DNA of 64,000 nt from Bacillus sp. Marseille-P3661 (GCF_900240995.1 NZ_LT965959.1:1-64000); one strand, 5' to 3'. Numbered from the stretch's first letter, positions 27,444 through 39,573 are shown. Numbers and translations: made by a program. The notes: generated by a model from the sequence alone, not told the origin.

Positions 27444-30400
27444 TTGCTGGATGTAAATAACTTTGAGTATATGAAAATTGGTTTAGCTTCACCTGATAAA
27501 ATCCGTTCATGGTCTTTTGGGGAAGTAAAGAAGCCGGAAACAATTAACTATCGTACACTAAAACCAGAAAAAGATGGTTTGTTTTGCGAACGTATTTTCG
27601 GTCCTACAAAGGACTGGGAATGTCATTGCGGAAAGTATAAGAGAGTTCGTTATAAAGGTGTTGTTTGTGATCGTTGTGGTGTTGAGGTAACACGCGCGAA
27701 AGTCCGTCGTGATCGAATGGGTCATATTGAACTCGCTGCACCTGTTTCACATATCTGGTACTTCAAGGGTATTCCAAGTCGTATGGGTTTAGCGCTAGAT
27801 ATGTCTCCGCGCGCTCTTGAAGAAGTTATTTACTTTGCCTCTTATGTGGTAACAGAAACAGGTGACACACCATTAGAAAAGAAACAACTTCTTTCTGAAA
27901 AGGAATATCGTACATATCGCGATAAATATGGCCAATCCTTCCAAGCGCAAATGGGAGCAGAGGCTATCCGTAAATTATTATATGATATCGACTTAGATAA
28001 AGAAGTTGATGCTCTTAAAGAAGAGTTACGCACAGCCCAAGGACAACGTCGTACACGTGCAATTAAGCGACTAGAGGTGCTTGAGGCATTCCGTAATTCT
28101 GGAAATGCACCATCATGGATGATTTTAGATGTACTTCCTGTTATTCCACCAGAATTACGTCCTATGGTTCAACTTGATGGAGGTCGTTTCGCGACTTCAG
28201 ACTTAAATGATTTATATCGCCGTGTGATCAATCGTAATAATCGTTTAAAGAGATTATTGGATCTTGGTGCACCGAATATCATCGTGCAAAATGAAAAGCG
28301 TATGCTGCAAGAAGCGGTTGATGCGTTGATTGACAACGGACGTCGTGGTCGCCCGGTAACAGGTCCTGGTAATCGTCCGCTAAAATCACTTTCACATATG
28401 TTAAAAGGTAAACAAGGTCGTTTCCGTCAAAACTTACTTGGAAAGCGTGTGGATTACTCTGGGCGTTCCGTAATTGTAGTAGGTCCTAACTTGAAAATGT
28501 ACCAATGTGGATTACCTAAAGAAATGGCACTTGAATTATTTAAGCCATTTGTAATGAAAGAATTAGTAGGCAAAGGTTTAGCACATAACATTAAAAGCGC
28601 AAAGCGTAAAATTGAACGTGTACAACCAGAAGTTTGGGATGTATTAGAAGAGGTTATTAAAGAGCATCCTGTCTTACTAAACCGTGCCCCGACTCTTCAC
28701 CGATTAGGTATTCAAGCGTTTGAACCAACATTAGTTGAAGGTCGCGCGATTCGCTTGCATCCGCTTGTATGTACAGCATACAACGCTGACTTTGACGGAG
28801 ACCAAATGGCTGTTCACGTACCATTATCTGCAGAAGCACAAGCGGAAGCACGACTATTAATGTTGGCCGCTCAGAATATCTTGAACCCTAAGGATGGAAA
28901 GCCGGTTGTAACACCATCACAGGATATGGTTTTAGGTAACTATTACCTTACTATTGAAAGAATTGGTGCAATTGGTGAAGGCATGATCTTTAATGATACA
29001 AATGAAGCACTAGTTGCTTACCAAAATGGTTATGTACATCTACACACGCGCATAGCTGTTGCTGCTAAATCTTTAAACAAAGCAACATTTACAAAAGAGC
29101 AAAACGAAATGCTGTTATTAACAACGGTTGGTAAGCTTGTATTTAATGAAATCTTACCAGAGTCATTCCCGTATATAAATGAGCCAACAAAGTTTAACCT
29201 TGAGGTAAATACACCTGAGAAGTACTTTGTTCCAAAAGGCATTAATGTTAAAGAAGAAATTGCAAAACGCGAGGAAATTGCACCGTTTAAGAAGAAGATT
29301 CTTGGAAATATCATTGCCGAGGTTTTCAAAAAGTTCCATATAACTGAAACATCCAAAATGCTTGACCGCATGAAGGATCTAGGTTTTAAATATTCAACTA
29401 AAGCTGGTATTACAGTTGGTGTGGCAGATATTGTTGTATTACCTGAGAAAAAGGGAATACTCGATGAAGCTGAAGATAAAGTAACAAATGTTCTTAAACA
29501 GTTTAGACGCGGTTTAATCACGGATGAAGAGCGCTATGACAGAGTAATCTCTATTTGGAGTTCAGCAAAAGATGAAATTCAAAAGAAATTAATGGATACA
29601 TTGGATAGAACAAATCCAATCTTCATGATGAGTGACTCAGGTGCCCGTGGTAACGCATCAAACTTTACTCAGTTAGCTGGTATGCGCGGATTAATGGCGA
29701 ACCCGGCTGGCCGTATTATTGAGTTACCAATTAAATCAAGTTTCCGTGAAGGATTAACGGTGTTAGAGTACTTTATCTCGACGCACGGTGCACGTAAAGG
29801 ACTTGCTGATACAGCGTTAAAAACTGCTGACTCAGGATACTTAACAAGACGTCTTGTTGATGTTGCCCAAGATGTTATCGTTCGCGAAAACGATTGTAAT
29901 ACAGACCGTGGTTTAATTGTCCGTGCAATTAAGGATGGTACAGAAACTATCGAACCATTATATGAACGTCTTGTTGGACGTACTTCGTTCGAAACAGTTA
30001 AGCACCCTGAAACAGGACAAATTCTTATCAATCGAAATGAATTGTTAACTGAAGATATTGCAACAGAGATTGTCGAGGCTGGTGTGGAACAGATACAAAT
30101 CCGCTCTGCTTTTACTTGCGATACACGTCATGGTGTATGTAAAGCGTGCTATGGCCGCAACTTAGCAACTGGTCAGGATGTAGAAGTAGGTGAAGCAGTT
30201 GGAATTATCGCTGCTCAGTCAATCGGTGAGCCAGGAACGCAGTTAACAATGCGTACATTCCATACTGGTGGGGTTGCCGGAGATGATATCACTCAAGGTC
30301 TTCCGCGTATTCAGGAATTATTTGAGGCTCGAAACCCTAAAGGGCAGGCAGTTATTTCTGAGGTAGACGGTACTGTTTCTGCAATAAATGAAGTGAAAGA

Positions 30401-31058
30401 TAAACAAGAGATAGTCATCCAAGGTGATGTTGAGAGTCGCACCTATACTGCTCCATATGGAGCACGTTTAAAAGTAACCGAAGGCGAAAAAGTGTCTGCA
30501 GGTCAAGAATTAACAGAAGGTTCGATCGACCCTAAAGAGTTACTGCGTGTACGTGGTATAGAAGGCGTCCAAGAATATCTGTTGCGTGAAGTTCAAAAGG
30601 TATACCGTATGCAAGGGGTAGAAATCGGAGATAAACACGTTGAAGTAATGGTTCGTCAAATGTTACGCAAAGTACGTGTTATGGATGCTGGTGATACTGA
30701 AGTATTACCTGGTTCATTACTTGATATCCACCAATTTAAAGAAGCGAATAAAAAAGTCCTTCTTGAAGGTGGAAGACCTGCAGTTGCTCGTCCAGTATTA
30801 CTAGGAATTACCAAGGCGTCACTAGAAACTGAATCATTCTTGTCTGCTGCTTCTTTCCAAGAAACAACAAGAGTATTAACAGATTCTGCGATCAAAGGTA
30901 AACGCGATGAGCTTCTAGGATTAAAAGAAAATGTTATTATCGGGAAACTTGTTCCAGCTGGTACAGGTATGAATCGATACCGCAAGATTAATTTGTTAAA
31001 AGAAAATGAAGATGAGTCTGTAGTTACTGCAGAAAAAGATTTAATTACAAATGATTAA
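27444..31058 (+). CDS. rpoC: RNA polymerase subunit beta-prime
   Basis: A 1204-residue beta-prime subunit. The N-terminal zinc ribbon uses CHCG then CDRC (about 60-78). The catalytic magnesium is held by NADFDGDQ (near residue 447), and the trigger-loop and bridge-helix region includes [22 protein letters not shown] second zinc site ([13 protein letters not shown]) lies late in the protein. The start is TTG 27444 behind AAGGGAGGTAGG. The 144-bp gap after rpoB shows a hairpin-forming AGGGGGAAGACCCCTC-like region at about 27389-27406 but no T-run. Confidence 0.98.
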   Translation: MLDVNNFEYMKIGLASPDKIRSWSFGEVKKPETINYRTLKPEKDGLFCERIFGPTKDWECHCGKYKRVRYKGVVCDRCGVEVTRAKVRRDRMGHIELAAPVSHIWYFKGIPSRMGLALDMSPRALEEVIYFASYVVTETGDTPLEKKQLLSEKEYRTYRDKYGQSFQAQMGAEAIRKLLYDIDLDKEVDALKEELRTAQGQRRTRAIKRLEVLEAFRNSGNAPSWMILDVLPVIPPELRPMVQLDGGRFATSDLNDLYRRVINRNNRLKRLLDLGAPNIIVQNEKRMLQEAVDALIDNGRRGRPVTGPGNRPLKSLSHMLKGKQGRFRQNLLGKRVDYSGRSVIVVGPNLKMYQCGLPKEMALELFKPFVMKELVGKGLAHNIKSAKRKIERVQPEVWDVLEEVIKEHPVLLNRAPTLHRLGIQAFEPTLVEGRAIRLHPLVCTAYNADFDGDQMAVHVPLSAEAQAEARLLMLAAQNILNPKDGKPVVTPSQDMVLGNYYLTIERIGAIGEGMIFNDTNEALVAYQNGYVHLHTRIAVAAKSLNKATFTKEQNEMLLLTTVGKLVFNEILPESFPYINEPTKFNLEVNTPEKYFVPKGINVKEEIAKREEIAPFKKKILGNIIAEVFKKFHITETSKMLDRMKDLGFKYSTKAGITVGVADIVVLPEKKGILDEAEDKVTNVLKQFRRGLITDEERYDRVISIWSSAKDEIQKKLMDTLDRTNPIFMMSDSGARGNASNFTQLAGMRGLMANPAGRIIELPIKSSFREGLTVLEYFISTHGARKGLADTALKTADSGYLTRRLVDVAQDVIVRENDCNTDRGLIVRAIKDGTETIEPLYERLVGRTSFETVKHPETGQILINRNELLTEDIATEIVEAGVEQIQIRSAFTCDTRHGVCKACYGRNLATGQDVEVGEAVGIIAAQSIGEPGTQLTMRTFHTGGVAGDDITQGLPRIQELFEARNPKGQAVISEVDGTVSAINEVKDKQEIVIQGDVESRTYTAPYGARLKVTEGEKVSAGQELTEGSIDPKELLRVRGIEGVQEYLLREVQKVYRMQGVEIGDKHVEVMVRQMLRKVRVMDAGDTEVLPGSLLDIHQFKEANKKVLLEGGRPAVARPVLLGITKASLETESFLSAASFQETTRVLTDSAIKGKRDELLGLKENVIIGKLVPAGTGMNRYRKINLLKENEDESVVTAEKDLITND

Positions 31059-31080
31059 TATTTGTTAAAAAGTTAAAACG

Positions 31081-31126
31081 AAAAACTACGAATTTCACTG
31101 TGATCAGATGGAATTCGTAGTTTTTC
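31081..31126 (+). terminator. Terminator of rpoBC
   Basis: A 14-bp perfect inverted repeat (aaaaactacgaatt at 31081-31094 and its complement at 31112-31125) ends in a T-run. The symmetric A and T tracts make it potentially bidirectional. Confidence 0.9.
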
Positions 31127-31136
31127 TAAAATATTG

Positions 31137-31165
31137 TTGACATTAATTGTTTAGAATGATATTAT
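31137..31165 (+). promoter_or_regulatory. Sigma-A promoter of the str operon
   Basis: TTGACA at 31137-31142 and TATTAT at 31160-31165 have a 17-bp spacer, 44 bp upstream of rplGB. It follows directly on the rpoBC terminator. Confidence 0.82.
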
Positions 31166-31208
31166 GACAAAGGTGTTTCAAAAACGGTGCTTTGGAGGAT
31201 ATGATTAA

Positions 31209-31457
31209 ATGTCTTATGAAAAAGTATCAATGGCAAAAGAGATTGTTATCGGTATGAAACAAACTCTAAAAGCCTTAAAAGAAAGTGAAGCGATTGAAGT
31301 CATCATTGCTGACGATGCTGATCAGCGTGTGACAAATAAAGTAGTACTAGCAGCAAATGAGAGAAGTATTCCCGTCACAAAAGTTGATTCGATGAAAAAG
31401 CTTGGAAAAGCATGTGGAATAGAAGTCGGTGCTGCAACAGTTGCTATAAAAGGTTAA
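31209..31457 (+). CDS. rplGB: L7Ae-family K-turn-binding protein (YbxF/RplGB)
   Basis: An 82-residue protein of the L7Ae/L30e family, which binds RNA kink-turns. The family core is visible ([21 protein letters not shown] near 18-38 and [23 protein letters not shown] near 48-70). It is associated with ribosomes in B. subtilis, and its precise role is not settled. ATG 31209 follows TTGGAGGAT. It is the first gene of the rpsL-rpsG-fusA-tuf transcript. Confidence 0.93.
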   Translation: MSYEKVSMAKEIVIGMKQTLKALKESEAIEVIIADDADQRVTNKVVLAANERSIPVTKVDSMKKLGKACGIEVGAATVAIKG

Positions 31458-31568
31458 AACGTTTTTGTTAGAGCGAATGTTTGCTTTTGCAAAAACTTTG
31501 TTTTTGCCTAAAAAATGAACCACCTGGATATGTGGTCTTAAATTAATCAAAGAAAGGAGGAGCTATCA

Positions 31569-31991
31569 ATGCCTACAATGAACCAACTAGTACGTAAGGG
31601 ACGTAGAAGCAAAATTGAAAAATCAAAGTCTCCTGCGTTAAACAAAGGATATAACAGCATGAAGAAATCACAAACTGATCTTTCTTCACCGCAAAAGCGT
31701 GGTGTTTGTACACGTGTAGGAACTATGACTCCTAAAAAACCAAACTCAGCGTTACGTAAGTACGCTCGTGTACGTTTAACAAATGGAATTGAGGTAACAG
31801 CTTATATTCCTGGTATTGGACATAACCTACAAGAACACAGTGTTGTATTAATCCGCGGCGGACGTGTAAAGGACCTTCCAGGGGTACGTTATCACATCGT
31901 TCGTGGTGCGCTTGACACTGCTGGTGTTAACAACCGCATGCAAGGTCGTTCTAAATACGGAACTAAGAGACCAAAAGCAGCTAAAAAATAA
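31569..31991 (+). CDS. rpsL: 30S ribosomal protein S12
   Basis: A 140-residue S12 at the decoding centre. The two loops that set streptomycin response read [11 protein letters not shown] (with K56) and KDLPGVRYH (with K101). Both lysines are the wild-type residues, so this protein predicts streptomycin sensitivity at this target. ATG 31569 follows AAAGGAGGAGC. rpsG follows after 40 bp. Confidence 0.98.
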   Translation: MPTMNQLVRKGRRSKIEKSKSPALNKGYNSMKKSQTDLSSPQKRGVCTRVGTMTPKKPNSALRKYARVRLTNGIEVTAYIPGIGHNLQEHSVVLIRGGRVKDLPGVRYHIVRGALDTAGVNNRMQGRSKYGTKRPKAAKK

Positions 31992-32031
31992 GTTGAAATA
32001 ATAAATAATTACCATGAAAGGAGGGTATCAT

Positions 32032-32502
32032 ATGCCACGTAAAGGCCCTGTTGCCCGTAGAGATGTATTACCTGATCCAATTTACAATTCAAAGTTAATT
32101 ACACGTTTAATCAACCAAATCATGATCGATGGTAAGAGAGGTAAAGCTCAAACTATCCTATATAATGCATTTGGTATCATCAAAGATCGCACTGGCAATG
32201 ATCCAATGGAAGTTTTCGAACAAGCTATTAAGAACATTATGCCAGTACTTGAAGTACGTGCTCGTCGTGTTGGTGGTGCAAACTACCAAGTACCGGTTGA
32301 AGTTCGTCCGGAGCGTCGTACAACTTTAGGACTACGTTGGTTAGTACAATATTCTCGTTCTCGCGGAGAGAAAACAATGGAAGAACGTCTAGCTAATGAA
32401 ATCTTAGATGCAGCTAATAACACTGGTGCATCTGTTAAGAAACGTGAAGATACACACAAAATGGCAGAAGCTAACAAAGCGTTTGCACACTATCGTTGGT
32501 AA
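32032..32502 (+). CDS. rpsG: 30S ribosomal protein S7
   Basis: A 156-residue S7, the primary assembly protein of the 30S head that binds the 3' major domain of 16S rRNA. The start [16 protein letters not shown] and the basic beta-ribbon ([15 protein letters not shown] near 78-92) are typical. I chose ATG 32032 because AAAGGAGGGT at 32019-32028 precedes it; the ATG at 32014 is upstream of that site. Confidence 0.98.
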   Translation: MPRKGPVARRDVLPDPIYNSKLITRLINQIMIDGKRGKAQTILYNAFGIIKDRTGNDPMEVFEQAIKNIMPVLEVRARRVGGANYQVPVEVRPERRTTLGLRWLVQYSRSRGEKTMEERLANEILDAANNTGASVKKREDTHKMAEANKAFAHYRW

Positions 32503-32544
32503 AATAAACAATAATTCATTCCCTAAAAAGGAAGGAGAAATAAA

Positions 32545-34623
32545 ATGGCAAGAGAGTTCTCCTTAGATAAAACTCGAAATATTGGTATCATGGCACATAT
32601 TGATGCTGGTAAAACAACAACAACAGAACGGGTTCTTTATTACACTGGTCGTATTCACAAAATTGGTGAAACACATGAAGGTGCTTCACAAATGGACTGG
32701 ATGGAACAAGAACAAGAACGTGGTATCACGATCACTTCCGCTGCAACAACTGCACAATGGAAGGGTCACCGTGTTAACATCATCGATACTCCAGGACACG
32801 TAGACTTCACTGTTGAAGTTGAACGTTCACTTCGTGTATTAGATGGTGCAGTAGCTGTACTAGATGCACAATCTGGTGTAGAGCCTCAAACAGAAACTGT
32901 TTGGCGTCAAGCAACTACTTACGGTGTACCACGCGTGGTATTCGTAAACAAAATGGATAAAATCGGTGCTGATTTCTTATATTCAGTAAAGACTATCCAC
33001 GATCGCCTTGGTGCAAACGCACACCCAATTCAATTACCTATCGGTGCTGAAGATGAATTCAACGGTATCGTGGACCTAATTGAAATGAAGGCAACTATGT
33101 ATACAAATGATTTAGGAACAGATATGGTAGAAACAGAAATTCCTGAAGATATGAAGGAATTAGCTGAAGAATACCGTGCTAAATTAGTTGAAGCAGTTTC
33201 TGAACTTGACGAAGAGCTTATGCTTAAGTACTTAGAAGGTGAAGAACTTACTAATGAAGAGCTTAAAGCTGCTATTCGTAAAGGAACTGTAAATGTAGAA
33301 TTCTATCCAGTTATCTGTGGTTCTGCATTTAAAAACAAAGGTGTACAAAAGATGTTGGATGCAGTATTAGATTACTTACCAGCTCCAACAGATGTTCCTG
33401 CAATTAAAGGTGTATTACCTGATTCAGAAGAAGAAGTAACTCGTGAATCTAGCGATGAAGGTCCTTTCGCAGCGTTAGCATTTAAAGTTATGACTGACCC
33501 ATATGTTGGTAAGTTAACATTCTTCCGTGTATATTCAGGTATCTTAAATTCTGGATCATATGTATTAAACTCTACAAAAGGTAAGCGTGAGCGTGTAGGA
33601 CGTATCCTTCAAATGCACGCTAACCACCGTGAAGAAATCCCGCAAGTATATGCAGGGGATATCGCGGCTGCAGTAGGTTTAAAAGATACAACTACTGGTG
33701 ATACACTATGTGATGAAAAGAATGCAGTAATCTTAGAATCTATGGAGTTCCCAGAGCCAGTTATCTCACTTTCAGTTGAACCAAAATCTAAAGCAGACCA
33801 AGATAAGATGGGTATCGCTTTACAAAAGTTAGCTGAAGAAGATCCAACTTTCCGTACTGAAACTAATCCTGAAACAGGACAAACTATCATCTCTGGTATG
33901 GGTGAGCTTCACTTAGATATTATCGTTGACCGTATGAGACGCGAATTCAAAGTTGAAGCTAACGTTGGTGCTCCACAGGTATCGTACCGTGAAACACTAC
34001 GTCAAAGTGCTGAAGTTGAAGGTAAGTTTGTACGTCAGTCAGGTGGACGTGGACAATATGGACATGTTTGGATTCGTTTCGAACCTAATGAAGAAGGAAA
34101 AGGTTTTGAATTTGTGAATGGTATTGTCGGTGGTGTAGTTCCACGTGAATACATTCCGGCTATCCAATCTGGTCTTGAAGATGCTATGCAAAATGGTGTT
34201 CTTGCTGGTTATCCTTTAATCGATGTTAAAGCAACACTTTTTGATGGTTCATACCATGATGTCGATTCAAACGAAATGGCATTTAAAATCGCAGCATCTA
34301 TGGCACTTAAAAATTCAAAAACAAAATGTCAACCAGCCCTTCTAGAGCCAATGATGAAAGTTGAAGTTGTAGTTCCAGAAGAATACATGGGCGATATTAT
34401 GGGTGACGTTACATCTCGTCGTGGTCGTGTTGAAGGTATGGAAGCTCGCGGTAATGCACAAGTTGTTCGCGCAATGGTTCCACTTTCTGAAATGTTCGGA
34501 TATGCAACAGCACTTCGTTCAAATACACAAGGCCGTGGTACTTATTCTATGCACTTTGATCACTATGAAGAAGTACCAAAATCAATTGCTGAAGAAATAA
34601 TTAAAAAGAACGTAGGAGAGTAA
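32545..34623 (+). CDS. fusA: Elongation factor G
   Basis: A 692-residue translational GTPase that drives translocation. G1 is AHIDAGKTT (about 17-25), G3 is DTPGHVDF (about 82-89) and G4 is NKMDK (near 136-140). Domains II-V follow, with the domain IV loop region [12 protein letters not shown] near residue 498. It is a standard EF-G of normal length. ATG 32545 follows AAGGAGAAA. It is separated from tuf by 123 bp that include a hairpin. Confidence 0.98.
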   Translation: MAREFSLDKTRNIGIMAHIDAGKTTTTERVLYYTGRIHKIGETHEGASQMDWMEQEQERGITITSAATTAQWKGHRVNIIDTPGHVDFTVEVERSLRVLDGAVAVLDAQSGVEPQTETVWRQATTYGVPRVVFVNKMDKIGADFLYSVKTIHDRLGANAHPIQLPIGAEDEFNGIVDLIEMKATMYTNDLGTDMVETEIPEDMKELAEEYRAKLVEAVSELDEELMLKYLEGEELTNEELKAAIRKGTVNVEFYPVICGSAFKNKGVQKMLDAVLDYLPAPTDVPAIKGVLPDSEEEVTRESSDEGPFAALAFKVMTDPYVGKLTFFRVYSGILNSGSYVLNSTKGKRERVGRILQMHANHREEIPQVYAGDIAAAVGLKDTTTGDTLCDEKNAVILESMEFPEPVISLSVEPKSKADQDKMGIALQKLAEEDPTFRTETNPETGQTIISGMGELHLDIIVDRMRREFKVEANVGAPQVSYRETLRQSAEVEGKFVRQSGGRGQYGHVWIRFEPNEEGKGFEFVNGIVGGVVPREYIPAIQSGLEDAMQNGVLAGYPLIDVKATLFDGSYHDVDSNEMAFKIAASMALKNSKTKCQPALLEPMMKVEVVVPEEYMGDIMGDVTSRRGRVEGMEARGNAQVVRAMVPLSEMFGYATALRSNTQGRGTYSMHFDHYEEVPKSIAEEIIKKNVGE

Positions 34624-34666
34624 TTCACCTACTCTTGCATTTAAAACATTTTTATTGTAAGTTGGG

Positions 34667-34695
34667 AAGTGGGAATTCTTTTGGATTCCCGCCCC
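34667..34695 (+). promoter_or_regulatory. Hairpin between fusA and tuf
   Basis: GTGGGAATTC (34669-34678) and GGATTCCCGCCC (34684-34695) can pair around a TTTT loop, with GGGAAT/ATTCCC at the core. No T-run follows, so it is more likely an mRNA processing or stability element than a terminator. Confidence 0.4.
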
Positions 34696-34746
34696 TTACA
34701 TATATAAAAGTAAATAATTTAGATAATTATAAGGAGGAAATCTCTG

Positions 34747-35937
34747 ATGGGTAAAGAAAAATTTGACCGTTCAAAACCACATGCTAATATTGGTACAATT
34801 GGACACGTTGACCATGGTAAAACAACTTTAACTGCTGCAATCACTTCAGTTCTTGCAAAAAGATCTGGTAAAGGTACTGCAATGGCTTATGATCAAATCG
34901 ATGGTGCTCCTGAAGAGCGCGAGCGCGGTATCACTATCTCAACTGCACACGTTGAGTATGAAACTGACAACCGTCACTATGCACACGTTGACTGCCCAGG
35001 ACATGCTGACTATGTTAAGAACATGATCACTGGTGCTGCTCAAATGGACGGCGGTATCTTAGTAGTATCTGCTACTGATGGTCCAATGCCACAAACTCGT
35101 GAGCATATCTTATTATCACGCCAAGTTGGTGTACCTCACCTTGTAGTATTCATGAACAAGTGTGATATGGTAGACGACGAAGAATTACTTGAATTAGTAG
35201 AAATGGAAGTTCGTGACTTACTTTCTGAATATGATTTCCCTGGTGATGATGTACCAGTAATCAAGGGTTCTGCTCTTAAAGCTCTTGAAGGAGATGCTGC
35301 ATGGGAAGAAAAGATCATTGAATTAATGGCTGCTGTTGATGAGTATATTCCAAATCCACAACGTGACACTGAAAAGCCATTTATGATGCCAGTTGAGGAT
35401 GTATTCTCAATCACAGGTCGTGGAACAGTTGCTACAGGACGCGTTGAGCGTGGTGTAGTAAAAGTTGGTGACGTAGTAGAAATCGTTGGTCTTGCTGAAG
35501 AAGCTAAGAGCACAACTGTAACTGGTGTAGAAATGTTCCGTAAGCTTCTTGACTATGCTGAAGCTGGAGACAACATCGGTGCGTTACTACGTGGTGTAGC
35601 ACGTGAAGAAATTCAACGTGGACAAGTACTTGCTAAGCCAGGTTCAATTACACCTCACAAAACTTTTAAAGCTGAAGTTTATGTTCTTTCAAAAGAAGAA
35701 GGTGGACGTCATACTCCATTCTTCACAAACTACCGTCCGCAATTCTATTTCCGTACAACTGATGTAACTGGAATCATCAAGTTACCAGAAGGTACTGAAA
35801 TGGTTATGCCTGGCGATAACATTGAAATGACAGTTGAACTTATCACTACAGTTGCAATCGAAGAAGGAACTAAGTTCTCAATTCGTGAAGGTGGCCGTAC
35901 AGTAGGCGCTGGAGTAGTTGCGACTATTACTGAATAA
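34747..35937 (+). CDS. tuf: Elongation factor Tu
   Basis: A 396-residue EF-Tu that delivers aminoacyl-tRNA. G1 is GHVDHGKTT (about 18-26), G3 is DCPGHADY (81-88) and G4 is NKCD (136-139). Domains 2 and 3 complete the length, ending in [11 protein letters not shown]. This is the only tuf copy in the window. ATG 34747 follows AAGGAGGAAATC. It ends the str operon and is followed by a strong terminator. Confidence 0.98.
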   Translation: MGKEKFDRSKPHANIGTIGHVDHGKTTLTAAITSVLAKRSGKGTAMAYDQIDGAPEERERGITISTAHVEYETDNRHYAHVDCPGHADYVKNMITGAAQMDGGILVVSATDGPMPQTREHILLSRQVGVPHLVVFMNKCDMVDDEELLELVEMEVRDLLSEYDFPGDDVPVIKGSALKALEGDAAWEEKIIELMAAVDEYIPNPQRDTEKPFMMPVEDVFSITGRGTVATGRVERGVVKVGDVVEIVGLAEEAKSTTVTGVEMFRKLLDYAEAGDNIGALLRGVAREEIQRGQVLAKPGSITPHKTFKAEVYVLSKEEGGRHTPFFTNYRPQFYFRTTDVTGIIKLPEGTEMVMPGDNIEMTVELITTVAIEEGTKFSIREGGRTVGAGVVATITE

Positions 35938-35951
35938 TCTATTTTAATATA

Positions 35952-35984
35952 AAACAGGTAGCATATTATGCTGCCTGTTTTTTT
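35952..35984 (+). terminator. Terminator of the str operon
   Basis: AAACAGGTAGCAT (35952-35964) pairs with ATGCTGCCTGTTT (35968-35980) through 13 bp including one G-U. A run of T follows. Confidence 0.93.
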
Positions 35985-36573
35985 AGCTTGGATTTCTAAT
36001 ATAGCAAAGATGTAGATAACACAGGGGAGTATTTTTTATACTACATCAACGCGCCGCCCCAGTAATCCGGTGTTCATTCGACTTAGCGTCGGAACAAAGG
36101 AAATGCTGGTATCAAAAATACAACGTGACTACTGTTACTGGTCGTAACCGATGCTTAAATGTACATTGAGAGTATCGCCCCGATTGAATTCTTAATATAG
36201 AGCCCCAGTCTAATATAAAATCTCCAGATCATTTCATGTTTCTTCTATATATATGTCACCGCAAAAGTAGGGAATATAGGTGAACCGCCAAGATCGGAAT
36301 AAGTCTATTGTGATTAATAGTATATTTATTTTTACATTATCAGAATATGGATGGCTTTAGATAGTTGATGTAACTGGATTTAATAGATAACGAGGTAACA
36401 TTGATGCATTTTATATGCGTTTATGGTTGCGGTAATATCCTAACCTATTCGTTACCGGGGGAAGTCCCGGTTTCTGTATGTAGGAACAATTAGTGGAAGT
36501 ATCTTTACTTTTTTTGCCTCTATAATCCGGTTTGAGTCTAATCATTCCTGTTAGGTGTTGTTCTTATGCGATT
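35985..36573. other. Gene-free stretch before array 3
   Basis: About 590 bp between the tuf terminator and the first clear 52-bp unit. No reading frame over 60 codons with a ribosome binding site is present. B. subtilis has ybaC (a peptidase) between tufA and rpsJ; nothing like it is visible here, intact or fragmentary. CGGAA/TTCCG-like and GGGAC/GTCCC-like short inverted repeats occur (for example GGGGGAAGTCCCGG near 36458-36471) but are not periodic. Confidence 0.5.
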
Positions 36574-37458
36574 ATGGGAACGAATACGGACTAATCGTGC
36601 CCGGTGTAAGTCTAAAATTGGGTATATGGGAACGAATACAGATTAAACGTGCCCGTCGTGAGACTAAAATTGGTTTTATGGGAACGAATGCGGTCTAATC
36701 GTGCCCATCGTAAGGCTTAAAATTGAATTTATGGGAACGAATACGGACTAATCGTGCCCGAAGTAAGACTAAAATTAGGTATATGGGAACGAATACGGAC
36801 TAATCGTGCCCGTCGTAAGGCTAAAATTGAATTTATGGGAACGAATACGGACTAATCGAGCCCGAGGTAAGGCTAAGATTGGGCTTATGGGAACGAATAC
36901 GGACTAATCGAGCCCGAGGTAAGGCTAAAATTGAATTTATGGGAACGAATACGGACTAATCGAGCCCGAAGTAAGACTAAAATTAGGTATATGGGAACGA
37001 ATACGGACTAATCGAGCAGGAAGTAAGGCTAAGATTGGGCTTATGGGAACGAATAAGGACTAATCGAGCCCGAAGTAAGACTAAAATTAGGTATATGGGA
37101 ACGAATACGGACTAATTGTGCCCGAAGTAAGACTAAAATTAGGTATATGGGAACGAATACGGATTAATCGTGCCCGTCGTAAGGCTAAAATTGAATATAT
37201 GGGAAGGAATACGGACTAATCGAGCCCGTCGTAAGGCTAAAATTGAATATATGGGAACGAATACGGACTAATCGAGCCCGAAGTAAGACTAAAATTAGGT
37301 TTATGGGAACGAATACGGACTAATCGAGCCCATCGTAAGGCTAAAATTGAATTTATGGGAAGGAATACGGACTAATCGTGCCCGTCGCAAGGCTAAAATT
37401 AGGTTTATGGGAACGAATACGGATTAAATGTCCCCGTAGGTAGGTTATTATAATATTT
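36574..37458. repeat. 52-bp tandem repeat array 3 (seventeen units)
   Basis: The anchor ATGGGAA(C/G)GAAT recurs at 36574, 36626, 36678, 36731, 36783, 36835, 36887, 36939, 36991, 37043, 37095, 37147, 37199, 37251, 37303, 37355 and 37407. All steps are 52 bp except one of 53. Units contain GGGAACGA, a core TACGGACTAA, then TCG(T/A)GCCCG and a variable second half (TAAGRCTAAAATTRRRTWTAT). GGGAACGA can pair with TCGTGCCC with one mismatch in about half the copies. Units differ by a few bases each and variants are interleaved, so the array is not freshly amplified. It is non-coding because the unit length is not a multiple of three. Function unknown. Confidence 0.97.
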
Positions 37459-37785
37459 ATGAGAGCAATTGAACTATAAAAGTTCCTACTGTAAAAAAAT
37501 TAAAGCGAATAAAGGAACAAGTGCATTCTTAAACATTACCGCAAAAGCTCAAAATATGTGTAAAGGGACGACTATCAACTGGTTATTCATTCTTAGTTAA
37601 GGACGCACTCACTTATAACTAAATATATAAGCCAACCCCGCCAATTTCCGTCCAAAAGAAACATTCAATACATTCGCTGCTAAATCAATTTAATATTTAA
37701 ACAATTTATTGAACTGTTGCAAGTATGCTTATGTGTATGTATAATAATAAAAGTGCTTTAAAGAAAATATTATTTATATTTTAAC
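37459..37785. other. AT-rich gap between array 3 and the S10 promoter
   Basis: No gene and no further 52-bp unit is visible. The sequence is AT-rich with no convincing promoter before 37786. It separates the repeat array from the S10 operon promoter by ~330 bp. Confidence 0.5.
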
Positions 37786-38253
<468 letters not shown>

Positions 38254-38293
38254 TTTTAAATAAAATAAGATATAAATTCAGGAGGTGTGACTA

Positions 38294-38926
38294 ATGACCA
38301 AAGGAATCTTAGGAAGAAAAATTGGTATGACTCAAGTTTTCTCAGAAAACGGCGAATTAATCCCGGTAACTGTGATTCAAGCTGAGCCAAACGTTTTATT
38401 GCAAAAGAAATCAGTTGAAACTGATGGATATGAGTCAATTCAAATAGGTTTTGCTGACAAAAAGGCTGTTCGTGCGAACAAACCTGAACAAGGTCATGCA
38501 ACAAAAGCAAACACTACTCCTAAGCGCTTCGTACGTGAAATCCGCAATGTGAACGCTGGGGAATATGAAATTGGTCAAGAAGTCAAAGTTGATATTTTTA
38601 CGGAAGGCGAAGTTGTTGACGTAACTGGAACATCTAAAGGTAAAGGTTTCCAAGGTTCAATCAAACGTCACAATCAATCACGTGGACCAATGAGTCACGG
38701 TTCTCGTTATCATCGTCGTCCTGGATCAATGGGTCCAGTAGCTCCAAACCGCGTATTCAAGGGTAAAATGTTACCAGGACGTATGGGTGGCGAGCAAATT
38801 ACTGTTCAAAATCTAGAAATCGTAAAAGTTGATGCAGAACGTAATATTCTTTTAGTAAAAGGTAATGTACCTGGCGCTAAAAAGAGCTATGTAAAAATTC
38901 TTAGTGCGGTTAAAGGTAACAAATAA
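38294..38926 (+). CDS. rplC: 50S ribosomal protein L3
   Basis: A 210-residue L3, an early assembly protein whose long loop reaches the peptidyl transferase centre. The signature [21 protein letters not shown] (in part, near 116-136) and the glutamine that is methylated in enterobacteria lie in that loop. ATG 38294 follows AGGAGGTGTG, 40 bp after rpsJ. Its length is normal. Confidence 0.98.
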   Translation: MTKGILGRKIGMTQVFSENGELIPVTVIQAEPNVLLQKKSVETDGYESIQIGFADKKAVRANKPEQGHATKANTTPKRFVREIRNVNAGEYEIGQEVKVDIFTEGEVVDVTGTSKGKGFQGSIKRHNQSRGPMSHGSRYHRRPGSMGPVAPNRVFKGKMLPGRMGGEQITVQNLEIVKVDAERNILLVKGNVPGAKKSYVKILSAVKGNK

Positions 38927-38949
38927 TCGTTCGGAAAGGAGGAAATTAG

Positions 38950-39573
38950 ATGCCTAAAGTAGCACTTTATAATCAAACAGGCTCACAAGTTGGTGAGATC
39001 GAACTTGCTGATGCGGTTTTCGGTGTAGAGCCTAATGAAAGTGTTTTGTATGATGCTGTTGTTATGCAACAAGCCTCAAGACGTCAAGGAACACACGCTG
39101 TAAAAAATCGTTCTGAAGTACGCGGTGGTGGAAGAAAGCCATGGCGCCAAAAAGGAACTGGACGTGCTCGTCAAGGTTCAATTCGTTCTCCACAATGGAG
39201 AGGTGGAGGTATCGTATTTGGTCCAACGCCAAGAAGTTATTCTTTCAAACTTCCTAAAAAAGTACGTCGCTTAGCTATTAAATCTGCTTTATCATCTAAA
39301 GTATTAGATAATGATATTTTAGTACTAGAAAATTTAGTTTTAGATGCTCCAAAGACTAAAGAAATGGTAAAGGTGTTAAGTGCACTTTCACTAGATAAGA
39401 AAGTCCTTGTAGTAACATCTGAAACTGATTCTGCTGTGGAATTATCTGCACGTAACATCCCTGGCGTAACAGTAGTGAACGCGAACGGTGTTAACGTATT
39501 AGATGTCCTTAATCATAATAAGTTAGTCATTACTAAAGAAGCAGCTGAAAAAGTAGGGGAGGTGCTTGCATAA
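38950..39573 (+). CDS. rplD: 50S ribosomal protein L4
   Basis: A 207-residue L4 whose extended loop lines the peptide exit tunnel. That loop is visible as [20 protein letters not shown] (about 58-77), the site of macrolide-response mutations; it looks wild type. In E. coli L4 represses the S10 operon; whether it does so here is unknown. ATG 38950 follows AAGGAGGAA. Its stop overlaps the rplW start by one base (TAATG). Confidence 0.98.
   Translation: MPKVALYNQTGSQVGEIELADAVFGVEPNESVLYDAVVMQQASRRQGTHAVKNRSEVRGGGRKPWRQKGTGRARQGSIRSPQWRGGGIVFGPTPRSYSFKLPKKVRRLAIKSALSSKVLDNDILVLENLVLDAPKTKEMVKVLSALSLDKKVLVVTSETDSAVELSARNIPGVTVVNANGVNVLDVLNHNKLVITKEAAEKVGEVLA

Noticed and set aside
29030-29521. 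163-residue antisense frame in rpoC
   Set aside because: Long only because of codon bias in rpoC; no start signal and no recognisable family.
36574-37458. CRISPR array
   Set aside because: The whole 52-bp unit repeats. There is no alternation of a fixed repeat with unique spacers, and no cas gene is nearby.
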